Shown here in pieces: positions 36,130 through 43,902 of a stretch of DNA of 64,000 nt. Under the pieces are notes generated by a model. That model did no database searches, was not told the origin of the DNA, and saw only the letters and a program-made list of their open reading frames with translations. Each line of letters begins with the position of its first letter. The first letter of the stretch is position 1. Position numbers and translations under genes: made by a program. The DNA is taken from assembly GCF_003934285.1 (NCBI RefSeq), contig NZ_RQWJ01000003.1:186001-250000 (forward strand), written 5' to 3'. This DNA is from Brevundimonas fluminis. Lineage in GTDB: Bacteria > Pseudomonadota > Alphaproteobacteria > Caulobacterales > Caulobacteraceae.

Positions 36130-36158
36130 AACATGACATCATGAAAATGTCAGGTCAA
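36130..36158 (-). promoter_or_regulatory. Promoter and palindromic operator of the XRE operon
   Basis: On the minus strand TTGACC (36158-36153) and CATGTT (36135-36130) are separated by 17 nt and could be -35 and -10. The spacer and -10 contain a perfect inverted repeat TGACAT-N7-ATGTCA (36134-36152). A repressor bound there would block polymerase. The heptamer ACATGAC occurs at 36131-36137 and again at 36158-36164 shifted by one base. Autoregulation by the XRE protein is inferred. Confidence 0.6.
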
Positions 36159-36234
36159 CATGACTTTGCGTCAGGACGGCCTGACTTCGATCGCTCTCGG
36201 CCTCCACCGTTCGCATCTTTCCGAAGGAGAAGGT

Positions 36235-36327
36235 ATGGTGACGGCATCGCGGGCAGACCATCGGCGCCCGCGGCTGGAAGAGATCGGTGACGCACGCCGC
36301 AGACTTTCGCCATCACGCGAGAACTGA
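36235..36327 (+). CDS. Very small gene, 30 residues
   Basis: An ATG preceded by AAGGAGAAGG with ideal spacing opens a 30-codon frame ending in TGA at 36325. The product is very basic (RADHRRPRLEEIGDARRRL) with no membrane segment. It ends 3 nt before the GTG of the next small gene, so it may be a leader peptide coupling its translation. The strong SD is the main support; no homology is claimed. Confidence 0.4.
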   Translation: MVTASRADHRRPRLEEIGDARRRLSPSREN

Positions 36328-36330
36328 GAC

Positions 36331-36525
36331 GTGACCTACGACCTTCATTTCGAAACCGCCGACGGCGTGCGAGTCGAGCCGCATCAGGCCGAGCACATCT
36401 CCGCGGTCTACGACCACTGCGAGGCGCGGCTGGCCGCCGAGCCTACGGTGAACAGGATCCACCTGCACCTCGGCGACCGTCGTCTGCATACCGTCATCCG
36501 TCGCGACGGCGCCCGCGCTCGCTGA
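36331..36525 (+). CDS. Small protein of unknown function, 64 residues
   Basis: Not recognised. Composition looks like a real alpha/beta protein: TYDLHFETADGVRVEPHQAE, HISAVYDHCEARLAAEP, VNRIHLHLGDRRLHTVIR. Starts with GTG without a good SD of its own, 3 nt after the 30-codon gene whose SD is strong, suggesting coupled translation. Converges with the M1 aminopeptidase gene with a 2-nt gap. The opposite-strand frame over the same stretch is Gly/Ala-rich and less protein-like. Confidence 0.5.
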   Translation: MTYDLHFETADGVRVEPHQAEHISAVYDHCEARLAAEPTVNRIHLHLGDRRLHTVIRRDGARAR

Positions 36526-36527
36526 GC

Positions 36528-38249
36528 CTACTGCCGCCGCCGCTGCGCCGCCTGCCACGCCTCGAACTCGTCGACCACGTCCGACTGGCGCAGCACCTTG
36601 CCGTAGGGATCGATGACGTAGTGCGCGTCGGCGGGCAGGGCGATCTCACCGCGGCCGCCGGTCATCGGCACGGTCTGCACCTGACCGCGCACCTCCACCT
36701 CGACCGGCAGGGGGAAGGCCGCGCCGTTCCCGGTCTTCCATTCGAGGATCAGCCGGTCGCCTTCGCGCGTCTCGACCAGATCCGGAATGGCGGCCTGGTA
36801 CAGATAGCCTTCGAAGAACCAGTCCAGATCCTGGCCGGTCACCTTGTTGACGATGTCCATGTAGTCGCGGGTCGAGGCGAAGCGCGGCTCGAAATTGCCC
36901 GGCGCCGGATCGTCGCGACCGTAGACCAGCAGGCGGATCGAGCGGAAAAAGGCCTCGTCGCCGATCAGGTTGCGCAGGGTGTGGGCGACCAGCGAGGCCT
37001 TGGAATAGACGTCGTTTCCCGGCCCGGCCTGGCTGGTCTCCTCGTCGGTGATCGCCTTGCCGGACACGATCGGATACTCATTGCCGAGGCCCAGGCGCTG
37101 CTCCAGCAACTCGGCCTGGAAGATGCGGTCGCCGTGCAGCCAGCGCAGGTACAGCGGCTGCATGTAGGTGCCGAGGCCCTCGTGCAGCCAGATGTCGTCC
37201 AGCTCGGTGTGGGTCAGCTGGTTGCCGAACCATTCATGCGCCATCTCGTGGTGCAGGAGCCAGTCATAGCCCTTGTGGTCCTTGCGGTACTGGTTGCCGT
37301 AGGCGTTCAGCGTCTGGTGCTCCATGCCCAGATGGGGGGTCTCCACCACGCCCAGCTTTTCGTCGGCGAAGGGATAGGGGCCGACCACCTCCTCGAAGAA
37401 CTGCAGCATCAGCGGGAACTCGGCGAACAGGTCCTCGACCTTGGCCGGGTCGTCCGACTTGAGGTGCCAGTAACTCATCAGGATGTCGTTGCCGAACCGA
37501 CTGCGATAGACGGCCGACCGCTCCACGAAGGGGCCGACGTTGATGGAGATGGCATAGGTGTTCATCTGCCCGGCCGACCAGTTCCAGGTCGTCGTGCCGT
37601 CGCCGTTGTCGGTCTTGCCGACGAAGCGGCCGGGGCCGGGTGCGGCCAGGTTCGACGGCACGGTGATGTGCATGTCCACCGCGCGCGGCTCCGCCGTGCC
37701 CCAGTCGATGCAGGGCCAGATCATGTCGCAGCCGTCGCCCTGCACCGCCGTGGCGATCCACGGCTCGCCGGACGGCGCGGTGCGCCAGACCCAGCCGCCG
37801 TCCCACGGCGCGTTGCGGGCGGGATGCGGCACGCCGGCGTACTTGATCCGCACCTGCGCCGACTGACCGGCGCGCAGGGCCCGGGGCAGGGTGATCGTCA
37901 TCCGGCCTTCCGGGTTGGTCCAGGCCGATCGGGGCAGGGCGCGCCCGCCGATGGCGATTTCGGACACGTCGAACCGGACGTCCAGATCCAGCACCAGCCG
38001 CTGCAGCGGCGCGGTCGCGGTGAAGTCCAGGGTGGCGACGCCCTCGATCGACCGCGTTTCGGGCAGGATGTTGAAGGCCAGATCGGCCTTGTCGAACTGC
38101 ATCGCCATCTGTTCGGGCGCGCGGGGCCTGCCGCTGTCGCGGGTCCATTCGGTCGAGGTGCGCTGGGCCGGCGCCTCCTGGGCCAGGGCGACGCCGGCCA
38201 GGGACAGGGCCGCCGTCAGCGCCAGAGCGGCGGTCAGGGTCTTCGTCAT
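36528..38249 (-). CDS. Secreted M1 family aminopeptidase (distal copy)
   Basis: 573 residues. Signal peptide ending in SLAGVALA-Q. N-terminal beta domain with FNILPETRSIEGVATLDF, catalytic zinc site HEMAHEWFGNQ near residue 333 with the third ligand in DDIWLHEGLGTYM (HExxH-x18-E). The substrate-binding GxMEN of most M1 enzymes reads LGMEHQTLNAYG here. C-terminal DWFFEGYLYQAAIPDL. Likely removes N-terminal residues from peptides in the periplasm or outside. The paralogue ends 11 nt upstream in the same operon; ATG 38249 restores the signal peptide. Confidence 0.92.
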   Translation of the reverse strand: MTKTLTAALALTAALSLAGVALAQEAPAQRTSTEWTRDSGRPRAPEQMAMQFDKADLAFNILPETRSIEGVATLDFTATAPLQRLVLDLDVRFDVSEIAIGGRALPRSAWTNPEGRMTITLPRALRAGQSAQVRIKYAGVPHPARNAPWDGGWVWRTAPSGEPWIATAVQGDGCDMIWPCIDWGTAEPRAVDMHITVPSNLAAPGPGRFVGKTDNGDGTTTWNWSAGQMNTYAISINVGPFVERSAVYRSRFGNDILMSYWHLKSDDPAKVEDLFAEFPLMLQFFEEVVGPYPFADEKLGVVETPHLGMEHQTLNAYGNQYRKDHKGYDWLLHHEMAHEWFGNQLTHTELDDIWLHEGLGTYMQPLYLRWLHGDRIFQAELLEQRLGLGNEYPIVSGKAITDEETSQAGPGNDVYSKASLVAHTLRNLIGDEAFFRSIRLLVYGRDDPAPGNFEPRFASTRDYMDIVNKVTGQDLDWFFEGYLYQAAIPDLVETREGDRLILEWKTGNGAAFPLPVEVEVRGQVQTVPMTGGRGEIALPADAHYVIDPYGKVLRQSDVVDEFEAWQAAQRRRQ

Positions 38250-38260
38250 CGGGCTTCCTC

Positions 38261-39955
38261 TCAGCGGCGCGGGCGCAGGCGATCGACCAGCGGATCCTGG
38301 CGCAGCACCTTGTTCTCGGGATCGATCACCACGACGGCGTCGGCCGGCACTTCCAGCGAGCCGCGCCCGCCGGTCATCGGCACGGTCCGGACCTCGCCGT
38401 TCACCGACACGTCCAGCGGCATGGGAAACACGCCGGCCGGCGTGGACCAGCTGAGATTCAGCCGGTTCCCCTCGCGGCTTTCCGTCAGCACCGGCAGCGA
38501 CGCCTCGTACAGATAGGCGTTGAAGAACCAGTCGTAGTTCTGGCCCGTCACCTCGTTGACGATCTGGTTGTACTGCGGCGTCGAGCGGATCTGGGGCTCG
38601 AAATTCCCCGGTCGCGGATCGGGCCGGCCATAGGTCAGGATGCGCAGGCTCTCGTAGAAATCCCCGTCGCCCAGCGTCATGCGCAGGGTGTGCGCCACCA
38701 GCGAGCCTTTGGAGTAGATGTCGCCGCCCGGTCCGCCGGGCCGGTTGTAGACGTCGTTCACCGTCTTCGGCGTCCGCGACACGATCGGCGCGCGGTTCAG
38801 GAGGCCGTCTCGCTGGTCGGCCAGTTCGCGGTGCATGTAGCGGTCGCCGCGCAGCCAGCCCGCATAGAGCGGCTGCATGTAGCTGCCCAATCCTTCGTGC
38901 AGCCACATGTCGTCGGCGTTCCAGTTGGTCAGCTGGTTGGCGAACCACTCATGGGCGAACTCGTGCTGCAGCAGCCAGTCATAACCGCGTCCGTCCATGC
39001 GGTACTGGTTGCCGTAGGCGTTCAGCGTCTGGTGTTCCATGCCCAGGTGCGGCGTCTCGACCACGCCCATCTTCTCGTCGGCGAAGGGGAAAGGACCGAC
39101 GGTCGCCTCGAAGAAGTCCAGCATCTGCGGGAATTCGGCGAACAGTCGCTCCACATCCTCCGGCTTGTCCGACTTCAGATGCCAGAAATGCATCGGGATC
39201 TCGTTGCCGAACCGGCTCTGGTAGGTGGCCGTCCGCTCGACGTAGGGCCCGACGTTCAGCGTGATGGCGTAGATGTTCGGCCGCTTGATCGACCACGCCC
39301 AGGTCGTGGTGCCGTCGCCGTTGTCGGTCTTGCCCTGAAAAGTGCCGGGTCCGGGCGCGGAGACGTTCGACGGCACGGTGAAGCGCACGTCCGCCCGCGC
39401 CGGCTCGCCCGCCGAGTTGTCGATGCAGGGATACAGCAGGTCGCAGCCGTTCAACTGGAAAGCCGAGGCCACCCACGGCTCGCCGGTCGGGGCGGTGGCC
39501 CATACGACGCCGCCGTCCCACGGCGCGCGCGGCGCGACGCGCGGGCTGCCGGACCATTTGACGCCCAGCTTCACCGTCTGTCCGGCCGCCAGGGCGCGGG
39601 GCAGCTGGGCCGTCAGCCGGCCCTCCGGATTGCTCCAGCGCTCACGCGGCACGACCACGCCGTCGACCGTGACCTCGGCCACGTCGAAGACGGCGTCCAG
39701 TTCGACCGACAGCTTGTCCGTCGCGGCCAGCACCGCGAACTCCAGGACGCTTTCGCCCCGGATGGCCTTCTGGTCGGGCACGACGGTCAGGTGCAGGTCC
39801 ATGCGATCGAACCGCACCGCCTCCTGCTCCGGCGCGCGCGGATTGTCCGTCTCAAGCGTGAAGGGGGTCGAAGTGCGGGCGGAGTCCTGAGCCGCGGCCG
39901 GGGCGGCGACGGCCAGGCAGGCGGCGGCGATCAGGGCGAGACGGGATGCGGCCAC
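38261..39955 (-). CDS. Secreted M1 family aminopeptidase (proximal copy)
   Basis: 564 residues, paralogue of the gene just downstream. Signal peptide ending in VAAPAAA-Q. Zinc site HEFAHEWFANQ near residue 330, third ligand in DDMWLHEGLGSYM; LGMEHQTLNAYG again replaces GxMEN. The C-terminal part (DWFFNAYLYEASLPVL, VVIDPENKVLRQDPLVD) aligns with the partner. GTG 39955 is chosen because GAGGAG lies about 8 nt upstream; a longer in-frame ATG at 40000 would put the SD inside the gene and bury the signal peptide. Confidence 0.92.
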   Translation of the reverse strand: MAASRLALIAAACLAVAAPAAAQDSARTSTPFTLETDNPRAPEQEAVRFDRMDLHLTVVPDQKAIRGESVLEFAVLAATDKLSVELDAVFDVAEVTVDGVVVPRERWSNPEGRLTAQLPRALAAGQTVKLGVKWSGSPRVAPRAPWDGGVVWATAPTGEPWVASAFQLNGCDLLYPCIDNSAGEPARADVRFTVPSNVSAPGPGTFQGKTDNGDGTTTWAWSIKRPNIYAITLNVGPYVERTATYQSRFGNEIPMHFWHLKSDKPEDVERLFAEFPQMLDFFEATVGPFPFADEKMGVVETPHLGMEHQTLNAYGNQYRMDGRGYDWLLQHEFAHEWFANQLTNWNADDMWLHEGLGSYMQPLYAGWLRGDRYMHRELADQRDGLLNRAPIVSRTPKTVNDVYNRPGGPGGDIYSKGSLVAHTLRMTLGDGDFYESLRILTYGRPDPRPGNFEPQIRSTPQYNQIVNEVTGQNYDWFFNAYLYEASLPVLTESREGNRLNLSWSTPAGVFPMPLDVSVNGEVRTVPMTGGRGSLEVPADAVVVIDPENKVLRQDPLVDRLRPRR

Positions 39956-40059
39956 GGCGGACTCCTCGAAATTGGGTCCGCCGACCTTAAGCGTCGTCAT
40001 CGAAAAGGGGAGTCGTCGCGGCCACCATTACAGAATGGTCATCTTGGTCGCACGCAAAG

Positions 40060-40083
40060 AAAAAGCCGGCGTTTCCGCCGGCC
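40060..40083 (-). terminator. Rho-independent terminator of rpmB
   Basis: On the minus strand GCCGGCG (40082-40076), a GAAA tetraloop and CGCCGGC (40071-40065) are followed by TTTTTCTTT. It lies 28 nt past the rpmB stop and upstream of the M1 genes, so the aminopeptidases have their own promoter. Confidence 0.88.
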
Positions 40084-40110
40084 TTTTCAGAACTCGATGT
40101 CGTCGCCCGA

Positions 40111-40407
40111 TCAGGCGGCGGCGTCCTCGGCCAGCTTGGCGCGGACCTGACGCTTGATGCGCTGGGCGGTCGGGGACAGCTGCTCGTCCCGGGCCTTGAC
40201 GATGTAGGCGTCCAGGCCGCCCTTGAAGTCCAGGGTGCGCAGCGCGGCGTTGGAGATGCGCAGGCTGAAGGTCTGGCCCAGCGCTTCCGAGGCGACCTTG
40301 ACCGTCTTCAGCGACGGCAGGAAGCGGCGCTTGGTCTTGATGTTCGAGTGGCTGACCGAGTGGCCGACCATCGGGCCCACGCCAGTCAGTTCGCAACGAC
40401 GAGCCAT
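40111..40407 (-). CDS. rpmB: 50S ribosomal protein L28
   Basis: 98 residues. N-terminal MARRCELTGVGPMVGHSVSHSN and SNIKTKRRFLPSL are the L28 signature; the C-terminal extension (VKARDEQLSPTAQRIKRQVRAKLAED) is typical of alphaproteobacterial L28. ATG 40407 matches the family start. Monocistronic: a strong promoter lies 90 nt upstream and a terminator directly downstream. The leader contains a GC hairpin (around GCGCGG / CCGCGC) that could have a regulatory role. Confidence 0.97.
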   Translation of the reverse strand: MARRCELTGVGPMVGHSVSHSNIKTKRRFLPSLKTVKVASEALGQTFSLRISNAALRTLDFKGGLDAYIVKARDEQLSPTAQRIKRQVRAKLAEDAAA

Positions 40408-40497
40408 TTCGTCAGATCCTTCGCGGAGCGCCTTCGGAACCGGTCCTGGACGCAATAAACAAAAGCGCGCGGAAGGGGCTCCCGCGCGAGAGGGGGC

Positions 40498-40527
40498 CGT
40501 ATAGAGGAAGGCGCCTCGCCACGTCAA
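40498..40527 (-). promoter_or_regulatory. Housekeeping-type promoter of rpmB
   Basis: On the minus strand TTGACG (40527-40522) and TATACG (40503-40498) are separated by 18 nt, a good match to the alphaproteobacterial housekeeping consensus. The leader to the rpmB ATG is then about 85 nt. Confidence 0.65.
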
Positions 40528-40615
40528 GGCTTCGGCGCCCGTTCAGGCCTCGTTCAAATCCCGCCACATATGCCCCATAGCATGAACGTTCACCTTCTTC
40601 GGGGGACCTGAAGAC

Positions 40616-41071
40616 ATGAAGACCCGCTTTCTGGCCTTGGCCGCCCTCGCCGGCGCCGCGCTGGCCTTGGGCGTCTCCGACCGTCCCGTCGCCGGCCCGG
40701 CCGTGCAGAACGCCCAGCACGTCCTGCCGGGCTACTGGGAATACACCACCTCGGCCGTCGGCGTGCGCGACACCGAGCGCAAATGCGTGCGCCCGTCCGA
40801 GATCAACCGCTTCTTCGGGGGCCTGTCGACGCGCCGGTGGAGCTGCACCTATCCGGTTCGCGAGGTCGGGGGCGGCAACGCCCGGTTCGAGGGCACCTGC
40901 CGCGACCGCAAGGGCCGCACCGTGCGCGTGCGTCTTTCGGGCACCTATCGTCAGGAGAGCTTCCGCTTCAACGGCGGCGCCCAGCTGGCGCGCGGCACGC
41001 CATATCTCCCGGCCTCGATCACCGCCAACCGCATCTCCGCCGACTGCCCGGCGGGGGCGGAGTATTTCTGA
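40616..41071 (+). CDS. Exported DUF3617-like protein
   Basis: 151 residues. Signal-like N-terminus (FLALAALAGAALALGVSDRP), then the small DUF3617-type domain: VLPGYWEYTTSAVGVRDTERKCV, a Cys pair in WSCTYPV and FEGTCRDRKG, and a final Cys near ISADCPAGAEYF. Members are periplasmic, of unknown function. The ATG follows TTCGGGGGACCTGAAGAC; SD GGGGGA. No neighbour suggests a pathway; the PadR promoter starts 17 nt after its stop. Confidence 0.72.
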   Translation: MKTRFLALAALAGAALALGVSDRPVAGPAVQNAQHVLPGYWEYTTSAVGVRDTERKCVRPSEINRFFGGLSTRRWSCTYPVREVGGGNARFEGTCRDRKGRTVRVRLSGTYRQESFRFNGGAQLARGTPYLPASITANRISADCPAGAEYF

Positions 41072-41088
41072 GCCGGTGGACGGGCCCG

Positions 41089-41117
41089 TTGACATAACTC
41101 TACATATGTAGAGTTAT
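41089..41117 (+). promoter_or_regulatory. PadR operon promoter with 24-bp perfect palindrome
   Basis: TTGACA (41089-41094) is a consensus -35. AGTTAT (41112-41117) after 17 nt is the -10. A perfect palindrome (41094-41117; half site ATAACTCTACAT) covers the spacer and -10. PadR-family regulators bind ATGT...ACAT-type palindromes in their own promoters (family knowledge); here the centre is ACATATGT. The expected transcription start falls at about 41124, the GTG codon itself. Confidence 0.75.
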
Positions 41118-41123
41118 CAGGGC

Positions 41124-41435
41124 GTGATCCGTTCCCGCGCACTCTCTGCCCCCGCACGACGCCTGTTGGCCGCGCTCGCCGACTCGTCCGGCGGATGGCG
41201 GCACGGCTACGACCTTTGCCGGGAGGCGGGCCTGAAGTCCGGCACCCTGTATCCGCTCCTGATCCGGCTGGAGGCGCAGGGCCACCTGGAGGCGGAATGG
41301 CGGGACGCCGAAGAGCCCGGCCGTCCGCCGCGCCACGTCTACCGGCTGACCGCGTCGGGAATGCGCCTTGCGGCCGCCAATCCTGTCCGTGACGCACTGG
41401 CGCCGGAGCGGCGCCCGGCGGAGCGGCCCGCATGA
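41124..41435 (+). CDS. PadR family transcriptional regulator
   Basis: 103 residues. PadR winged helix: LSAPARRLLAALADSSGGWRHGYDLCREAGLKSGTLYPLLIRLEAQGHLEAEW, with the family GTLYPLLxRLExxG signature complete and the wing PPRHVYRLTASG. The long C-terminal dimerisation helix of most PadR proteins is short here (RDALAPERR). GTG start 7 nt after the palindrome, with no spaced SD, so translation is probably leaderless. The stop overlaps the membrane gene (ATGA): a typical PadR/effector pair. Confidence 0.92.
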   Translation: MIRSRALSAPARRLLAALADSSGGWRHGYDLCREAGLKSGTLYPLLIRLEAQGHLEAEWRDAEEPGRPPRHVYRLTASGMRLAAANPVRDALAPERRPAERPA

Positions 41436-42556
41436 TCTCCCCGATCCGCATTACCTTCGCCCTCGCCGGACGCCTCGCGCCGCCGTCGCTCAGACCCTGG
41501 GTGGCCGCCGCCGCGCGCGAGGCCGAGGTCATCTCCGATGGCGGCCGCAAGCTGCGGTTCGCCGTCGGATGTCTTTGCTGGGCCGCCCGCGAGGCGGCGA
41601 TCGCCCGGGTCCGCAACTCGATCGAGGAGAACACCATGCCCGGCCTTGCATCCGGACTGACGCGCCGTGCGACGGGCGTCGCCTGCGCGCTGGCGGCGAC
41701 GGGCCTCGGCGTCGTCTACATGGGTTCGGCGGGCGCGCCGCCGGGATATCCGATCCTCAACGCCGCCGCCGCGGCCTTCGGTCTGGTGGGTTTGGCCGCC
41801 CTGGGTCTGGCGGAGCGGCGCGGCCATCTGGCGGCGGGACCGTTCGCGCTGGCGCTCGGACTGACGATTCTCGCCGTCTCCCTGTGGGGCGTCGAGGCGA
41901 ACGGTGTGCGGCGATGGGCGAACCTCGGCGGACTGGTGGTCCAGCCGTCCCTGGTCGCGACGCCCCTGATGCTCGCTCTCTTCACGAAGGCGCGCGACGG
42001 CCTGTCCACGCTTGGGCTCGTGATCGCCGCCGCCGCGGTCGCGATCCAGCCGGACCGCGGCGTGGCGGGACCTCTGGCGGCCGCGCTGATCGCTCTGACC
42101 GTCCTTCGTCCCGGTCGACGCGAACTGACGGCGCTGGCCGCCGCAGCGCTCGCCTTCGCGGTGACCCTGATCAGACCGGACGCTTCGCCGGCGGTACCTT
42201 ACGTCGACGGCGTCCTCCAGACCGCCTTCGACGCCGGCTGGGTCGCCGGGACCGCGGTGATCGCCGGTTCCGCGCTGCTCGTCGTCCCAGCCGTCCTCGG
42301 GCGTCGGACCGATCCCGCCGCGACCGCATTCGGCGTCATGTGGGCGGGCCTCCTGGCGGCCGCGGCCCTGGCCAACCATCCGACGCCTCTGGTCGGCTAC
42401 GGGGGCAGCGCCGTGGTCGGCTACCTGCTCAGCCTGATCGCCTTTCCCGGCGGCGCCCCGGCGCATGCCCGGAAAGGCTCGGCCGCGCCGACGCAGGGCG
42501 GCACGCCGCCCGATGCTTCGGCCTTGTTCGCCATCCGCATCCGCCTCGGCGGCTGA
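41432..42556 (+). CDS. Membrane protein paired with PadR regulator
   Basis: Not assigned. 374 residues. A soluble amphipathic N-terminus of about 70 residues (RLAPPSLRPWVAAAAREAEVI), then roughly ten short hydrophobic segments rich in Ala/Leu/Gly (ATGVACALAATGLGVVYMG, AAAAFGLVGLAALGLA, FALALGLTILAVSLWGV, GLVIAAAAVAI, LTALAAAALAFAVTLI, VAGTAVIAGSALLVVPAVLG, AFGVMWAGLLAAAALA). Tail Pro/Gly-rich. Translationally coupled to PadR, which presumably represses both. Converges on cdnL/carD with a shared terminator. Confidence 0.75.
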   Translation: MISPIRITFALAGRLAPPSLRPWVAAAAREAEVISDGGRKLRFAVGCLCWAAREAAIARVRNSIEENTMPGLASGLTRRATGVACALAATGLGVVYMGSAGAPPGYPILNAAAAAFGLVGLAALGLAERRGHLAAGPFALALGLTILAVSLWGVEANGVRRWANLGGLVVQPSLVATPLMLALFTKARDGLSTLGLVIAAAAVAIQPDRGVAGPLAAALIALTVLRPGRRELTALAAAALAFAVTLIRPDASPAVPYVDGVLQTAFDAGWVAGTAVIAGSALLVVPAVLGRRTDPAATAFGVMWAGLLAAAALANHPTPLVGYGGSAVVGYLLSLIAFPGGAPAHARKGSAAPTQGGTPPDASALFAIRIRLGG

Positions 42557-42565
42557 CGCGCAGGA

Positions 42566-42592
42566 AAAAGGCCCGGGATCGCTCCCGGGCCC
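42566..42592. terminator. Bidirectional terminator between converging genes
   Basis: GGCCCGGGA (42570-42578) pairs with TCCCGGGCC (42583-42591). AAAAA on the left becomes TTTTT for the minus strand, and CTCGTTCTTT follows on the right for the plus strand. It serves the PadR-partner gene and carD. Confidence 0.82.
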
Positions 42593-42619
42593 TCGTTCTT
42601 TCGACGCTGAAAGGGCCGA

Positions 42620-43171
42620 TCAGGCCGCTTCGGCTTCTTCCGCGGCTTCCGCGGCGGCGATGACCGCCTTCTTGGCGCTCAGCGACTTGCCCAGCAGGGC
42701 CACCGCGGCGTCCTTGTCGATCTTGTTGGCGGCGGCGACTTCGCGGGCCATGCGGTCCAGGGCGCTCTCGTACAGTTGACGCTCCGAGTAGGACTGCTCG
42801 GGCTGGCTGTCGGCGCGGTGCAGGTCGCGGACCACCTCGGCGATCGAGATCAGGTCGCCGGAGTTGATCTTGGCCTCGTATTCCTGCGCGCGGCGCGACC
42901 ACATGGTGCGCTTGATGCGGGCGCGGCCCTTCAGCGTGGTCAGGGCCTTGGTCACGATGTCCTCGCCCGCCAGCGAGCGCAGACCCGCGGTCTTGGCCTT
43001 CTTGGTCGGAACGCGCAGGGTCATCTTCTCGTGATCGAAGGTCACGACGTAGACCTCCAGGCTCATCCCCGCCACTTCCTGCGTCTCGATCGCCGCCACC
43101 TTGCCGACGCCATGCGCCGGATAGACGACCGCGTCGCCGACCTTGAACTCCAGACCGCTCTTGTTCGTCAT
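42620..43171 (-). CDS. carD: CarD/CdnL family transcription factor
   Basis: 183 residues. N-terminal RNA-polymerase-interacting domain (FKVGDAVVYPAHGVGKVAAIETQEVAG, VVTFDHEKMTLRVPTKKA), then the helical DNA-binding part with the conserved Trp in IKRTMWSRRAQEYEAKINSGDLI. The C-terminus is Ala/Glu-rich. CdnL stabilises open complexes at rRNA and other growth promoters in Caulobacter (established). Separated from fdxA upstream by 309 nt holding a candidate promoter, so it is probably transcribed alone. Confidence 0.95.
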   Translation of the reverse strand: MTNKSGLEFKVGDAVVYPAHGVGKVAAIETQEVAGMSLEVYVVTFDHEKMTLRVPTKKAKTAGLRSLAGEDIVTKALTTLKGRARIKRTMWSRRAQEYEAKINSGDLISIAEVVRDLHRADSQPEQSYSERQLYESALDRMAREVAAANKIDKDAAVALLGKSLSAKKAVIAAAEAAEEAEAA

Positions 43172-43480
43172 CGTTCTTCCTTTCCGGCCGATGGGAAGGG
43201 TGAAGGCGCGCCGTGAGCGTCAGACGATGCTTCGCCCGCCGCCGGATCGCTCCGTCGGGGGTGCAGGATCGGTCTTCAGCTACGGAAACGGATCACCAGA
43301 CCTCGGGGCCGCCCCCGCTCTTCGGCAGGGGTCTGTCGCAAAAGCGGTCGAGCACGATCCGTCGCCGGGCGCTCGACCAATGCGAAGGAACCTATCACAA
43401 AACCGCAAGATTTCAAAATGTCGGCTTCGTGACCTGAGCCGGTCGCGTGAATCCTCGCCGCCAGACGCCTGAGTCCGGCC
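43172..43480. other. 309-bp intergenic region upstream of carD
   Basis: No convincing gene: short plus-strand frames here are Arg/Pro-rich and without SD. The only clear element is an AT-richer patch at 43385-43425 holding the candidate carD promoter described separately. No hairpin terminator for fdxA was seen. Confidence 0.6.
43389..43416 (-). promoter_or_regulatory. Candidate promoter for carD
   Basis: On the minus strand TTGAAA (43416-43411) and TAGGTT (43394-43389), spacer 16 nt, in the only AT-rich part of the gap. The leader would be about 210 nt. Moderate match only. Confidence 0.4.
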
Positions 43481-43822
43481 TCAGCTGCCCTTGCCGGGCT
43501 TGTCGCTGAAATACTTCTCGAACTTGCCGGTCTCGCGCTCGAACTGTTCCTTGTCCGCGGGCGGCGTGCCCTTGACCGTGATGTTCGGCCAGACCTTGGC
43601 GTATTCGGCGTTGATCTGCAGCCACTTGCCGTCCGGCTCGTCTTCGGTGTCGGGCTTGATGGCGTCGACGGGACATTCCGGCTCGCACACGCCGCAGTCG
43701 ATGCATTCGTCCGGCGCGATGACCAGGAAGTTCTCGCCCTCATAGAAGCAGTCGACCGGGCACACCTCGACGCAGTCCATGAATTTGCAGCGGACGCAGG
43801 CGTCGGTGACGATGTAGGTCAT
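43481..43822 (-). CDS. fdxA: Ferredoxin FdxA (7Fe type)
   Basis: 113 residues. Two cluster motifs: the [3Fe-4S]-type [18 protein letters not shown] and the [4Fe-4S] [16 protein letters not shown]; the rest ([22 protein letters not shown]) is the standard FdxA C-terminus. ATG 43822 is the family start; the frame continues upstream without a start of better quality. Cytoplasmic electron carrier of unknown partner. In many alphaproteobacteria it sits between an S4 RNA-binding gene and carD; here an extra gene lies between S4 and fdxA. Confidence 0.96.
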   Translation of the reverse strand: MTYIVTDACVRCKFMDCVEVCPVDCFYEGENFLVIAPDECIDCGVCEPECPVDAIKPDTEDEPDGKWLQINAEYAKVWPNITVKGTPPADKEQFERETGKFEKYFSDKPGKGS

Positions 43823-43902
43823 TGCGGCGGGCGAGACACGCTGTGGCTGGGGCGGACGCGGCAAATGACCCCGCGCGGCGCGGCTGTCAATGTCGGCGCT
43901 GA

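Noticed and set aside
36313..36558. 81-codon minus-strand frame over the small plus-strand gene
   Set aside because: Overlaps the end of the M1 aminopeptidase gene; Gly/Ala/Val-rich; the plus-strand 64-codon frame looks more like protein.
43213..43437. 74-codon plus-strand frame between carD and fdxA
   Set aside because: Arg/Ser-rich product, no SD, covers the AT-rich promoter patch.
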